Assembly: GCA_028023455.1 (NCBI GenBank)
Contig: JAQFVV010000012.1
Span: 2,632,023 to 2,696,022, forward strand
DNA length: 64,000 nucleotides
Origin: Epiperipatus broadwayi
Taxonomy: Eukaryota; Onychophora; Udeonychophora; Euonychophora; Peripatidae
Reading direction: 5' to 3'
A program made the translations under genes and the position numbers. Numbering within the stretch: position 1 is the stretch's first letter; every line of letters begins with the position of its first letter. A model generated the notes under the pieces. The model searched no databases, was not told the DNA's origin, and saw only the letters and a program-made list of their open reading frames with translations. Below are positions 22,511 through 37,100 of the stretch, piece after piece.

Positions 22511-23002
22511 GCTAATAGTAATTATTAATAATCTCTCTTCAAAAACACATTACACACACAAAATCATCAATATTAAACTAATATAATTTAAATTATACTA
22601 CTTGTATAATCCTTTTTACTCATGCTTTTATTTTTGTGAGAAATTTATTTCAACAAATCAACTATATATAATAATAAATAAATCAAATATTCTTTATAAC
22701 TTAAAAGTTCACTTAAAGTCTTTAACAGTTCCAATACTTTCTCCAGATGCAGTTTTTTTAAAACGTTTCTTAAAATGATTAAAATCTTTGGAGATTTTAA
22801 TAATAAATACAGAGGATGGAGTAAGAATTAATTCTTTAAAATAATAAATGATGAAGAAATTTATTTTTGAATAAAATACATTAATAGTAAATTTTAAATA
22901 TTCGCTCATTGTTTTTCTTTTTTTCTAAAGGTACGGAGAGACAATTAATAATTCACTGGGACATTCAATAATTGTAGCTTTAAAAAAAAAATACAAAGAG
23001 AA
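22511..23002. other. AT-rich intergenic DNA
   Basis: No supported gene. The 66-codon minus ORF at 22709-22909 shows no domain. Confidence 0.55.
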
Positions 23003-23134
23003 ACACCATTAGTTTTTTTTTAAGGGTCATAGCATCGGCCGGGACGCGAACACGCAACCCGGGCAACTGCCTGTAAGTGCAAGGCAGTCGCGCTGACCTC
23101 TCGATCACCAATGCAAGACAACACCATTAGTTTT
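23003..23134 (-). repeat. tRNA-derived SINE with 14-bp target duplication
   Basis: The SINE body (23012-23114, minus strand) is flanked by ACACCATTAGTTTT at 23003-23016 and again at 23121-23134. It has the A box GGTGATCGAGAGGTC, the B-box-like GTTCGCGTCC and the GATGCTATGACCC end. The anticodon region has an insertion of about 9 bases compared with the copy at 51449. Confidence 0.88.
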
Positions 23135-23737
23135 AAAACTGGTTTAAAGCAAATTTTCAATGTGCAGATGTCTATACAATAACTTATAGTGGTGATGGTT
23201 TTTGAAATATTAACATTCCAAAATAGTTTAAAACTTTTCTATTGCCATAAAATCTTTAAAATTTGCATATGGTTAAATGCATCTTTAAAATTTGCATATG
23301 GTTATGCATTTTATCATGATGAATATTTTCCTAATGTTTTTTATACATTTGGACACTTTAGAGATATCCTTTTGCCACATGGACAAAGATTATCAAATTT
23401 ACTACTCCGTCATCATAGTTAATGATGCTAAGATTCATGAAGTTTTCCTGCAGACAACAGAGAAAGGTTCTTCTCACGAACAAATAATCATAAGTTTTAA
23501 CCATACGATTACTTTCATTGTCATCTTTACTCAAATTTTTAACTCCTTTGGCATTTTATGTGAATGTTTTATAATGTTGCCATAACAATATATCATTGTA
23601 CACAACTTTTTGAAGTTTTGAAAAAAATATAGTGCCAATTACAATAACCCATTTCAAAGTTACAAATAATATTTTAAAATATATTCATCTACAATATTAT
23701 ATACTTCTATAAAATTAAATGTACAAATCATAATGTT
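23135..23737. other. AT-rich DNA with a 29-bp tandem duplication
   Basis: A tandem duplication at about 23253-23310 has the unit TCTTTAAAATTTGCATATGG plus nine more bases. The ORFs at 23189-23585 cross it and have no recognisable domain. Confidence 0.6.
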
Positions 23738-24060
23738 AGGGTAAGGGTGGCCTTTGAGCGTTCCATCATCAGATTTTCAATTGGATGGACAGTTGAAGAG
23801 TTGGAGTGTGGAGTAGATTGAAGCCTGTCCATTAAAGTAGGAGAATTTGCTATCTTAATATATATCTGAGCACTTGTAGCATATATGTGTAGAGATGGTA
23901 ATCTGGACCAACTGATGATTGCTGGTTTAGCATGAAATACGTATATTGGTGATTATTTATCTTTTCAACATATATGTGTTCAGGTGTATCAGTGTTATGA
24001 GATAGTGTGGAGAGTGGTGGGTCATGTGAAGGTCTGTGCTCATACCCTGTCTATTACATA
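23738..24060. repeat. Inverted, diverged copy of the 14450 fold-back family
   Basis: The minus strand matches 14520-14830: TTCCATCATCAGATTTTC here corresponds to GAAAATCTGATGATGGAA there, and the ACTGATGATTGCTGGTTTAG block also matches inverted. Both ends are eroded. Confidence 0.7.
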
Positions 24061-25010
24061 TATAGACACAGGTATATATAAGCCTGTGTATTTCAGCTAT
24101 TTCATTTATAATTGTTTTCACGGTAAATTGCATTTTATTAGAAATAGTATTTTTTTCTAAATATTTTAAAATAGTAATCCTTTAAATTTTAAATATATCA
24201 AAAAAACATAAATATTTGTACATGTACATACAGATTCAAATTTTACATTAAAATTTTTATGCCATTATTGTAAGTATTTTTAACATTATGTATACATTAT
24301 CTTGCTTTATTTATTTTAACTACCTATATTAGCATGTTAATAATATTATGTATTTTGTCAGTGAATTACTTCTTTTAATAGTTCACTTTAGGATGGACTT
24401 GGTTTTTTTTTTAAATTAAATATAAAACTGCAATTTTTTTAAATTTTATAAAATGTTCAAATGCTATTAAAATAGAGCAAAACATCTAGGATTTACATAC
24501 ATTTTCTTTATATGGTAACCTCCTAACTCCAAAATACTAATCAATAACAGTAAGGACAGCCTACCACCCTCGCTGACACCTCAAGTGGTCTATAATATTG
24601 CCTGCTCTGAAAAATATTGTAAATCATCATATTATGGTGAGACCAGGGCCTCTCTGTTCACTAAGCTATCCCAACCCACTTACTTCTACAATAAAGCACT
24701 GGTGGACACTGCTTAAAGATCAGTTTTTGCACACACCACACTTCAGCTGGTCATAATTGCCAACCTGGAAATCCAGTAGTGGTTTGCAGAGGGTGACATG
24801 ATCTTAAAAGAAAAATAAAAGAGGCTTACTTTATCTCTAGAGATGGTGATGCCATAAATAGAAAAGACTCTTGCTACAAAATATCCAAGAAATGAAATGC
24901 ATAATCATTTCATTTGCATAAATTTACATTGTTCCTAATCAATTTTTTATATTTTTACAAAACTACTATGACTATGAGGGCTTTGACCCTTGAGAGCACT
25001 TAGCCATTTG

Positions 25011-25088
<78 letters not shown>

Positions 25089-25497
25089 TAAAATAATATA
25101 TACTTTTCTTTATTTGTTTTTAGCTTTGTGTGCTTGTGCATGTTAGCACATTTTATATATTTTGATTTAGAACAATTAGCCACAAAGTGTAAATTGTTTG
25201 TTTATTTTAATAATAATAATAGTAATAGTAATAAGCCAATAAAAATTTTGAAGTTATCTTAATTATAGTAATTTTAAGGCTATTAAAATCTATCACCATA
25301 TATACATTATTATTGTTTCTTTCCACATTTTAATTACACTTTATGGTTATTTTCGAAGGTTATTCTTTTATTTATATTCATTTAATATATATAGTTGCAT
25401 TTTGACAATACAATATAGACATACTATAAGATTGTTATAATTAGATGGTAATGTCTCATTGTATATAACAGCATAATAGTGTTTGTGCATATATACT
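24061..25497. other. AT-rich DNA, a moderately GC-richer patch and an (AT)n tract
   Basis: 24510-24800 is richer in G and C (CCACCCTCGCTGACACC, GTGAGACCAGGGCC) but holds no ORF, so it may be an unrecognised old repeat. (AT)n of about 70 bp lies at 25014-25083. Confidence 0.6.
25014..25083. repeat. (AT)n microsatellite
   Basis: About 70 uninterrupted bases of alternating A and T. Confidence 0.97.
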
Positions 25498-25680
25498 GTA
25501 ACCTTCCCTTCTGGTTCTTCCAACACATCTCTACCTTACCCTATATTCTCTATTTACCCTCTGCTATACTAGCTCAATAATAAACAATCAAGCATAACAA
25601 TAATAAAGTATAGCAAAGAATAATTTGAGAATGTAGGATAATGTAGAGGTGTGTTGGAAGAACCAGAAGGGAAGGTTACA
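25498..25680. repeat. 183-bp MITE with ~30-50-bp terminal inverted repeats
   Basis: It starts TGTAACCTTCCCTTCTGGTT and ends with the exact complement, AACCAGAAGGGAAGGTTACA. The pairing continues inward through CTTCCAACACATCTCTAC. The interior is AT-rich and non-coding. No clear target duplication is seen. Confidence 0.9.
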
Positions 25681-25904
25681 TAGGTAAAATGGTTTTTTTG
25701 GCAATCATAATATTTGTGCATTGGAATGTCACAGTAACTCACTGAGGTGAGCCAAAAGTTTGAAGCCAGTTGCAGGATAGGAATTATTCTAGATAGAGAT
25801 TTTTAAATGCTTTCTCTTGCAACACTTATCAATGAAAGCTTGTTAGATTTGGTAATGAAAATATTTTACTTTGTATTAAAATAAGCACTTGTGTTTGCAC
25901 TTAT

Positions 25905-26945
25905 TTTATATAAGTTTTAAACCACTAAAGATCACATGATCACTATTTCTCATGCTAGCACATTACTGTTATTAAAACAGCAAAACTCTCCATACAGTAG
26001 TGTCACTCAGTGCCAACCAGAGTAATCAATGGATGCCAGAACGCTTGTGCATAAAATCCCTATCTAATGCCTACTCATCCAATATCTCCAGACTAGTTTC
26101 TGGCTTTTGGTCTTTGTCAGTGAGAAGATTTGGATCTAAGAGCACTGTGCCTAGAACTTAGGATCTAATGCAACCCTCTGGCAGCCATATTTTATCTCTA
26201 TTTTACTAAAAAAACTATAAGAATAAAATTGAAAACACAATATTTTCAATCTAAGATCAATAGCTTATATAGTAATATGGGTTTGAACCCAGTTCATTGG
26301 CTTATTAACAATTATAGCCACACTATCCTATTATGCAGGATTGGTGTTAAATCATTAAACATTGCAAGATCACTATTTCTTAAGATAGCGCATTACTGTT
26401 ATTAAAGCATAAACCTTCTGGCATCCATTAATTACTCTGGTTGACACTGAGTGGCACTACTGTATGGAGAGTTTTGCCTGTATTAATAACAGTAATGTAC
26501 TAGCATAAAAAAGAGTGATCATGTGATGTTTAGTAGTTTAACACCAATCCTGCCTAATAGGATAGTGGTGACTATAGTTGTTAAAGAGCCAAAGACACCA
26601 AAATGCATGAGTGCTGAACTGGGTTCAGAACTACATGACTATATAAGTCATTAAGCTTAGATTAAAAATATTATTGTGTTTTTAATTTTATTCTCATAGT
26701 TTTGTAGTAAAGGAGAGATAAAGGGTGGCTGCTGGAGGGTTGCATTAGATCCTAAGATATAAGTTCAGTGCTCTCAAATTCAAAGCTTCTCACTGATGAA
26801 GGCCACAAGCCAGAAACTAGCCTGGGGATATTGGATAATTAGGTGCTAGATAAGAATTTTATGCACAATCCTTCTGGCATCCATTGATTATTCTGGTTGG
26901 CACTGAGATGCACTACTGTATGCAGAGTTTTGCCTGTTTTAATGT
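25905..26945. repeat. Nested inverted repeat of about 1 kb (fold-back element)
   Basis: The left part (25905-26405) and right part (26470-26945) are reverse complements with about 10% differences, centred near 26440. Paired landmarks include AACCCAGTTCATTGGC / GAACTGGGTTC, GGATCTAATGCAACCCTC / GAGGGTTGCATTAGATCC and CCAGACTAGTTTCTGGC / GCCAGAAACTAGCCTGG. The centre (26420-26485) carries an extra piece of the family's end. No ORF is present. Confidence 0.88.
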
Positions 26946-27819
26946 ATAAGTTTGTTATTTAATGATAGAATAATATTGATAAATATTAACAAATAAAGTA
27001 CTATTTGTATGTTTTAAAATGTGCTGGATTGGCTTATCAGTGTGTAAACATGCACTTATTTATTATAATAGAATAGCTTTTATTGGTATGTTAATATGTA
27101 GAATATTTAATATTTTTAGACATGCACATGTGTGCATATATGTATATGATTATTTAATACTTTTTTTACAATTTGTATATCTGAAAATTATAGACAATGC
27201 TACCTATGTAGTTTATTATTTTTCAATCTATGAATCAAAATCAGAATGATGTATTTATATTAATAGCATGCTTGGCATACCTTTAAGTTGACTTTATTGT
27301 TATTGTTTCTAATTGATAAATTTATATATCATTGTTTAATGTTAATCCAGTGGATTTATTTAATACTAAATACATTTAAAATATTATATGTTGGTACTTT
27401 CTCTTGTTTACCATCATGGTCCCTAGGATCCTTGCTTTCCAAGCACATCTAAGTAATAACAGTTGGTTTATATGTATATGTGTGTGTATTTATGTTTGTG
27501 GGTGGACATCCAGATAGTTCTCTAAATGGCACAAAATTACCTTAAAGTCGATTTACTGCATTTTATTTTTTTAATTTTAAAATTGAGTTTATAGTTGGCC
27601 TGTATACTCATGATCCTTTATGGATAGAGCATTGATGATGATCATAAATATATTTACTTTAGTTCAATGTTGATAGTCAAACTCTCATGCTTTTATGTTT
27701 TAACACATGCTCATTTCCTTTGTTTATTTATAATTTCTGTATTTATATTTGGGAATGTGGGGTGATGATGGTTTGCCATTTCCCCATATTAACTCCTTTC
27801 TTTTACACCATAACAATAT
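26946..27819. other. AT-rich intergenic DNA
   Basis: Only a 76-codon low-complexity ORF (27019-27249) without a domain. There is no other feature. Confidence 0.6.
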
Positions 27820-29770
27820 AGATGTACAAAATTCTTTTGATTGGACCAAACAACAATTTAAAATTGTCATTGAAGATTTTAATGAAAAAATTGGAAAGCA
27901 TTTGAAAGATGAAATTAATGTGAGTTAATTTGATTATGGTGAGAAAAATGAAAGATAATGTATACATGTGGAATTAGCAGGAAAAAACAACAACTTTATA
28001 TTACGAATTCTTTTTTTGAGAAAAATGCTAAATGGAAATGAGTATGAAAGCATGTAAATAAATGTACATAAGAATTGGATTATATTTTGTCTAATAAAAA
28101 AAGTTTATTTCAAGATTGTAAAATTTTTAATAAATTCAACTGAGGAAGTGATAAACATCATAAAAGTGTAAAACAATATCTTGGTATTGGTAGGAAACAT
28201 TTCTGCAATAAGAAAAAATGAAGGAATTATTAATAAAAAAGACAAGACATCATAAAATGTGGGTAAGAGTTTTATCAAAAATTATATAGCAATAAATAAT
28301 AATAAAAATATCTTCTTCAACTTCTATAACATCTGAATTTCCCAAAATTTTAACTGAAGAAGTGAATCATGCAATCACATCAATGAAGAAGGGAAAAGCT
28401 ACAGATAAATGAAGCAGTTGATAGAATTTTTTTTTTTTACAAAGTTTTATACCTATATACCAAATGGTGATAAAAATGTATCAGGTGGTTTGAAGAATAA
28501 AGTATTATTAATATTTAATAAAAATGATAAAGAAAATATTAGAAATTACAGACCTATATGTTTGTCAGATCCATAAACATTTTTACCAAGATAATTACAA
28601 CTTATCTATCATAATCTTTGGAATTTAATCAAGCAAAAGAACAAGATGGATTTAAAAGTGGTTTATCCAAGTATTAAGAGAAGTGATAGGAAGGATTACT
28701 GAATATGACTTGCCATTTTCCTTTGGATTTGTAGAATATAAAAAGGCATTTGTTTCTATAAGCATTTTTTCAGTGATTAAAGCAATGGATCATCAAGGTA
28801 TTGATTCAGAAGTATTGTTATATTCTGACAAATATTTATTAAAATGCAACAACATTAATTAGATTAGATAATGTTAATAGGAGGATTAACATTGTGAAGG
28901 GTGTAATGCAGGGTAACTTCATACCTCCAAATCTTTTTAAAGCAGATTTGCAAGAAGAATTTTGTGTATTACAATGACAAGTTATGGGAATAAAAGTAAA
29001 TGAGATTATTAAATTCATATAGATTTTGCAGGTGATGTGATTGTTTCTGCAATTAATGCTTCACAATTTCAAGAAATGCTGCAAGAGTTATCATATGAAC
29101 ATAAAAAATTAGGATTAAAGGTAAATGTTAGAAAATCTGAAGATTGACAGTTATGAGTTTAAAAAATCAACAGCTACAAACACTTTAATCAATTTATTAC
29201 TACATGTAGAAACATAATGTATAAAATTAATCATAGCATTAAACTTGAATAGAGTCCTTAAGGTAGAAATAACTTAATATTTAAAGAATAGATTCTGATG
29301 TGTTTGAAAAAAAAGTTGTTTAATAAACATGTTTTACCAGTTCTTGTTTATGGATCTGAGACCTGGCTATTTAAGAAAAGAGCAATAAAGATACTTCAGA
29401 TCACTCAGTGAAATATTGATATATGTTATGAGTAGTAAGAAGATAACAAAATTATTTGGATAAGAAAACAATAGGTGTTATTGACATTGATAAAATTAAG
29501 AGATTGAAGTGGAGATGGGCTGACATATTTCTAGGAGAGATATCAATAAATGGATAGCTGAAATCTTACACTAGCATCTAAGAGATTTTGAAACATCTAT
29601 AAAAAAGTCCATGTGTAAAATGAATGGATGAAGTAAAAAAGTGTACTGAGATGATGTGAAAATAAAAATGTAGAGATTTGAGAAACTGGATTGAACTTGG
29701 AGAGATTTTTTTACCTTACAGTGAATCAATAATGATTGAAAATGATAATGATGATGATATTGAAATGAAA
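27820..29770 (+). pseudogene. Dead RTE-like LINE: APE endonuclease, RT and C-terminal remnants
   Basis: Reading across many stops and frameshifts, the endonuclease signature VIEDFNEKIGKH lies near 27870. The RT pieces follow in order: NIRNYRPICLSDP (about 28540), EYKKAFVSISIF (about 28735), VKGVMQGNFIPPNLF (about 28895), and FAGDVIVSAIN at 29024, a damaged FADD catalytic box. Then come KLGLKVNVRKSED (about 29115) and the C-terminal LPVLVYGSETWLF (about 29325-29370). This order fits RTE-like APE LINEs. Many disruptions show that it is long inactive. The 5' end is uncertain. Confidence 0.85.
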
Positions 29771-32700
29771 ATTGTTCACAAAAATAAAATATTAAAAAAA
29801 GTGTGTGCTAATGGTTTATTTATATATTATTTTATAAAATAAGTTTAAAAGAGGATGAATTTGAAGTTGCGTATATTTTTCAGAGATGTGTGAAAGTTTG
29901 ATAAAAGGGATAGCTTTCAAAGACTAGTTATATAATAGAAGCCATATTTTTATGTGCACCATATGAAAATAAAATTCATAAAATATTTTAGATCTTGAAC
30001 GGTTACATTTGAATTGAGCCATGAATTTGCCAAAATAAGCTTCAATCATAGATTTTTATTCAGTTTGAAGTATTTTAAAAAAAATATATATATATAACCT
30101 TTTCATGACTTTTTCCCCAATTATTTGCAAAATTAAACTCATAATTATTGTGAACACAATAGAAATAAATTGCAATCTGTATATACCTATTAAGCACACA
30201 TTATGATTACATATATATTGCCATATAGGTACATCCTGACCATGTGTTATCAAAGTTACAAATTATTTTTATTTGCATTTGAATTTTCCATCATTAGTTT
30301 AAGAAATTATTGGTTATAACAATTGCCCATTGATGTCTTCCTAATCTCATTCTATGTATACATTATATTCAATAAGATTACATAAATGATGTTTTGTCTA
30401 TTTTTTTAAGACTTAATGTCAACATTGTAAAATGTAAAACAATTTGCGATTTTTTTTCTTTTGAAAATAATATTTAACTTCCTCGAAAATTAAAACCACT
30501 TAAAATTCCAAAGGTAAGGCACATCTATGTTTCCTTTTAACAAAACCGTGATATATATATTCTTAAACCCTAAGTTCTGATAACTAAATAATAAATAACA
30601 CATTAAAATCAAAGTAACAATTTTAACTCATTTCATTTTATTACGCTTTTTAACAATAATATTTATCTTAAGAAATTTGTTTTCTAATTATTGTTTAAAG
30701 GTTACAATGAATATACTAAATAGAGAATACATAAGCGGGGTCAATGTCTATAAGACCTTAAGGATAGGTTGATTTCAGTTGTTGCTGAGTTCATTCCGTG
30801 TATATCTTGTACCTAGACCGCAGTTTGTCTTAATGCAGTGTTGGTGAGTTTGTTCTGTGGATTTAGCACTTAAACAAAAGAAAAACATTTTGCCAAAATA
30901 TTATTTATTGTTTTCACATGTATATTTCAGTAAGAGACTTAAGAAATGAATAATATATTACATTCTCATATATATTAATCTATATATATATGAGTATAAT
31001 TGATATTTTAAATTGTATTTATTTATAACAATCGCTTGATGAATTTTACAAAACAAATAAATGGCTTGAGCATATTAAATAATAACAGTGATAGATACTG
31101 TGTCATTCAAACAAATTATATAGGAGTCTGTATTGCCAAGCTGTAACCCTTTACTTTTTATTATTTTCTATTGCACTGTGATCATTGTATATATATATAT
31201 ATGTAGTTTGCTTACTTAGAAACTTCATTTTAACAAAATTTCTTTTATTACACAGCTGAAATGTATGTATGTATGAAGATCTGTATTAAAAAAAACCATA
31301 CGCCATGACTTGTTACCAAAGAAAGTTGGCATCTGTTCATTAAGACTAATCAGGATTTAATATCAGCTGAAGAATAAATAATTACTGTGCATTCTAAAAA
31401 AAAAAAAAAAATCTTTGTTTTCATCGATTTTTTAAAAAAAATGCTTATTTAAACTTAAATATATATATATGAATGGAATACAATACACATGTCTGTGCAT
31501 AAAATCAATAAATTGCTACAGAGATTAAGGTATAATCCCAATGCTTAAAAACTGGATAATTATTTATTAAGGAAGGTCAAAACGTTGATTGTATATCTTC
31601 TTGACACTACATCCTAGATGCTACCTATTGAAATCATCTTATTTTATGCATATTAACAAAAGCTGTTCTTAAATTCATCTGATGCTTACATGAATAATAT
31701 AATGCTTAAAATTATATTGGTAACTTAATTGGGATAAATTTTAAATATTACTTATGTATCATTGTTGCTCCACAGATATTGGATATTTCAATGGATAATA
31801 AAACCTAGAATGCAACTGGATTATGGATATTGAGCATTTCATCACCATTGCAAATTGTTCAGTTTTACTTTAAATTTTTATTATACATGTATTTGAAAGG
31901 TTGCTTAATATATATGTTTATTTATTAAGGAATAAATGATTAAATATATGTATAATTAGGGGGAAATCATAATAATTAGTCAGAATTCTAAATTATTATT
32001 AATTAAATGTCATGTGAACAACTTATTTAGATGTCTTAGTGTCATTATAGTCACAAATCATAATAAGTTAAGAATCCTTTATAAATTGTATATCCCATTA
32101 ACAAAACCAATATAACACACATATTTCCCTCTGGATCTGTATGTAGTTTAACATCACAATATGAACATACATTTACATAATTATTACATATTAGGTTTTG
32201 TTTCTTTAGTAGAAAACTGATTTTAATTGTTACTTATTATTACTTGGTGCAAATAAACTGTTATTATTATTTTATTATATTTGAAGTCCTGCGTTTCCTT
32301 TACTTCAGTTGTTTAAGGGGCAATAACTATAAATTGTATTGGGACAAAATATAATCAAATAAACTTTAAATATCATATGGTTTAAACAATATTTAAATCA
32401 GTGTCCTTAATTTTATATTGCAACCATAAGAGCCAGCATTCTTCCTCATTTTAATTATTTTAAATTGTAGTGATACAAGTTGGGGGCTTAAAACCAAAGC
32501 ATATAAAGTCTTCTCATTTAATTCAATTTTCCATTATAAATCTGAATTTAATTAGATTTCACTATAGTCTCTGTCTTTTGGGCATTGCACTCCTATTTGC
32601 TCCATTGATACCATTGCAATATATATAAATAATCCGCATTCAAGTAACTATGCATTATATATACATAAGAATGACAGACCATAATATTATATTTTATTAT

Positions 32701-33844
32701 ATTTGAAGTGGCTAAAAGTGTCTTCTTTGAAAGAAATAAAATTTTAAAAATTAAAGAATCTTTATTATCAAAAACTTATAATATTGATGTATTTATCTTA
32801 TTTAAAAGTTCTTTTTATATAAAAAAATGTGTGGGATATAGTTGTGAAATGCAGCAAATGTAATTTGTATGTACATGTTGGCATGTTTTGTTTTACTTTG
32901 CATTTCAGAAATCTGTCTTGGCAGACAAATAATTGGTTGACTTAATGATTTTTTTTTTTTACTTTTTAAAATTTAGACTAATTTTGTTTAATTTTCAATT
33001 TCTGACAATTAAATTACGTATATATAAATATATAGCATATAGTAAGTTTGGATTATTGCACAGAGACGGATGATCATAAGAGAAAGTTCAAGAAGTCATG
33101 GTTTATTGCAAGAGCCCCAAATTCAATCAATAGGAAAGAGACTTGCATCCCTTTCTCCAAAAAAATGGAACATGTGACTTTTATATTTTACATTTCTCAT
33201 TGCAATAATTTTCATATTTTATAAACTATATATTCAGCCTTCTCTTTGTATTGTTGGTTAATTAATTTTGCACTATCATTCTGGTGAGAAGTCAGTCAAA
33301 GTTAACTAAGTCTTATTAAGTTAGAATATACATATTTATATACTTGGTCAAATAATACCTTTTTATAGTGGTTTAACTAAGATCAAGTTTTTGGCATAAA
33401 ATTTGAATTCTAGTTAAAACTGTAGGGTAAATTGTACTTTATGTTTGCTTCTTATTGAAATATGTAATAATTATTAAGTTTATTTAATCGATAATTGTTA
33501 ATGGTTTTCCGGTTTTAATGATATCTTATATATATATATTGTTTTTTTTCCCTGTATATCAGAAAAATGTTGGATATGGGTTTCATTGCATTCAATTTAA
33601 TTCTTCTGCCTAACTCTGTCATACTTAAGAATATATAATATAACTTAACATTTATCATAAGCAACAATATGAATAAACTTTACAATTTTTTAATAATAGG
33701 TATTTTATAGTTTTTGTAATTACAAAACATATTTTTCCTATAAAAATATTTATGCTTTTATGTCTGATAATATTATACTAGTATGCTTGCAAATTTTAAA
33801 ATTACGTTTCCTTTGAGTTGTAATTTTTTTAATGCATATATTTA
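29771..33844. other. AT-rich intergenic DNA
   Basis: Only short TA runs and homopolymers stand out. A patch at 30735-30870 is less AT-rich (GTACCTAGACCGCAG) and unexplained. No gene or RNA is supported. Confidence 0.6.
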
Positions 33845-34112
33845 TTTTTTAAAGTCATATTCAAAACTCATTATCATAAATTTTAGATTCTTTCTACTCA
33901 TATTAATATTTTTTTACATAAAACATTGACTCAATTATTTTTGCTATTACTTTTATAATATTGTCTCAATTTACATTAGCTTTGAATTTATAGTTTATCA
34001 ACAATCGGTATTAATATTCTGTCTGTTTGTTTTTAATTTTTACATCTCTTAATTACATTCAATATTTTTCTTCTTTTTTTAAACATACATGAACTCTTTT
34101 TTATTATATATT
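33845..34112 (+). repeat. Dispersed ~265-bp repeat, copy 1
   Basis: It matches 38258-38515 in the same orientation at roughly 93% by eye, including AAACATTGACTCAATT and CAACAATCGGTATTAAT. It is non-coding and of unknown origin. Confidence 0.88.
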
Positions 34113-37100
34113 GTAACTGAAAATCTGATCAGGTCACAACAGACAACATTAATGGTACAGCATGAAATTATTATGATCTAATCAGGTTGCCATCAGGGTA
34201 CACTGCAAAAATCCATCATAGCAGTATTCAAAAATGTAGCAGTATGTGAAAGTATGTTAGATTACCTAAGACAAATTACAATTATATATTTTTTATTATC
34301 CTTCAAAATTTTAATCTGTGATTTCATTTGTATGAGATATTATGGCCGACCATGGACAAGATGGTATAATTTGTGAAACTATTAACAATTACTCTTTCAG
34401 AATTAGATGTATGATTCCCCAGGTCTATATTAGCTATTATATAGTAGATACAAGTTGTTAAAAAAAAAGCAATAATTATAATTATCACTATATCATGATT
34501 TATTATAACTCAGATGTACTTTGGATTGTGGTACGAATGCTGATCTAGGTATGAGTTTCACAATGATAAGTAAGCATAGAAAACTTGGGTTCCTTCCTCA
34601 TTAATGTACATTTATAATTAAATAGCAGTGAGACTCTTCTTATATTTGATGAATTGCAGTTATAACATTAAGAGAATAAATTATATCCTAACATTATCTA
34701 GTAAATTTATCTATGACTTTAGAGAAACAATCAATTTTATATTATATTACAGAATTAACAAAGCAAAGCTAAAGTAATGGAAGAGGTAAATGGGATTTTA
34801 TTGTACCCCATACATCATGAACTACCTGAGAACAAAAGCTTTTCAAATATTTCCCCAGAATATTAGTAAGACTCGTATGCCCTATAAGTGGCAATATGTG
34901 CTCTAATGTATGCTCTACTCAATATGTAGGATTTTCTGGTTTTGCAAATTATGAGTTAACATTTACTTACAATTTTATCATAATGTTTCAATATAATAAA
35001 TAAATAAATGTATGAATAAAATAAACAGAATAAATAAAATACCATTCCATCTATTTGCTTCAATAAGTGGATAATATACACAGTTTTATAATAAACATAA
35101 TCACAATATTTTACTATAAATTGAATTAATTTGAGCCCTGAGAAAAGAGAATGGAGTTCATCATCAAGTCATGAAATATCCAGGTGTCCATTCCAGAACC
35201 AATGAATTTATACTGTAAACTTATAATAATAATCAATAAATAATGACATATTTGTGAGAGTTAGCCATAATGAAATACTAAACCCAAAATGGAGATTCAA
35301 ACCTCAATTCAGCTAAAACATTATGTAAATAAACATGTCATACACTATAAGGACAATTTATATAGGATGTTCTGCTATACCTTATGACTGAACTTACAGG
35401 TTATACCTATAGATGAAAGAAGATAATTTTAACATCATAGTACATAAAGACTTTGCCTAAATCTACATTTATGAAGTAAGATGGCATTCATGTGGATGCA
35501 TACATATACACATAGGAATAACACAACACTGAATGGTCTGTGTGTTTATAGACCACCATCAAGCAACAAGTATAATTACACACAGTTCTGCAGAGGAACC
35601 ACCAGTGCAGAAATGAGTGCAAAATACAGAAAATGCCAAATAATTATTCTGCAGATTAACCACCAGCACAGACTAATGCCATTTAACAATGACAAAGCAG
35701 TATTAATATTTACGTAAAATCAAATGTAAAATCCTCCTCCTCAATTATTCTGCTAACACACAATATACCAGCAGTTTAGCAGACATGAGTTCAGACATAA
35801 TGAAAAAATGTTTTATATTAAAGAACGACTGAGATAATGACTGACTGCTTAAAATATGAGCATAATTATAATGTAATAAATATGATATAAGTATAGGCAC
35901 AGAATCATGGAAGACTCATAGGAATAATTCATGTAATGTTGACACACATTATAAATTCACCAATAATTCCAAACTTCTTGCAAGCACTGCTTCCTCAATT
36001 AATTATTCTCTTCGATCCTTTGAATTTAAATTAAGCATAGTAAAACTACATATCATGAACTTCACACATAAGTTCATATGAAAATAAATGCATTCTTATT
36101 CAAATAAACATTAAATTAAAATACACAACATTTTGGGTATAGTAAATATCCATCCATAAAATAAATATAGCAAATCTTTAACAATTAATGCACATCATAT
36201 AAAATAATAATTTTATAATGATAACGCAAAATTTCAGAGGTGTGATTATTACTTTTGTTTTCAATTATTGTGAATACTCCTAAATTAATGGAATCTTATG
36301 TGGGCTCTGCAAATAGATGAGATAATTTTTAAAAGCATGACATGTAGAGCCTTAATTACAATATCCCTTATAAGTTACTAAATTGTACATCCTATGTCAA
36401 GCATTGTTCTAAATTTATAATATTTATATTATCTTAATTTGTCTATTCAACATCAAAAACTAGAAATAATAATCGGAGCAAATAATAATCTAATAATCCA
36501 ACATTGGTTATGGAAGTCAGACAATAGTTTTCTTTTAGTTGGCTGTTCAACAGCTGTTATCATTATTTCAATAATACACAAATCAAATAGTAAGTACGTT
36601 ATTGATAATATAAGTTCAAAAAGGATAATCAATTCCGTATTATTCAGCTACTGACACACAAAGATATTAAAATAGTATTTCACTCTGTGTATGCACAATA
36701 TAATAATATGTTTTAAAATTACGATTGTAAGATTTTATAAATTAAATTAGTATATCACTTTATGATGCACATATAATATAGTTATCCAAATAAACCATGG
36801 AATTAAAATATTTATTTAATGTTAACAGTTTGTAAGTACTAGAGTATTCCAAATACACTGACCTTTTAGCTATTACTTCAACTTTCAAGGTTAATCATTC
36901 CGATAGATTTTAATTGTAAATATTTGAGATGATTATCAGCAACAAGAGTCCTGGTTGACAAGACTTGTACATATTGTCTAAATGCAGCCAGTCATGTTGT
37001 TGTTAAAATATCACAAATCTTGTAGTTTGATTTGTAGAAAAAATTTTGGTTTAATTCGTTTTGTTATTATTGTTATTTTTTAAATGTTGGTTACATGTTT

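Noticed and set aside
35481-36654. Short ORFs as small genes
   Set aside because: No recognisable motif, ordinary AT-rich composition and no sign of coding bias.
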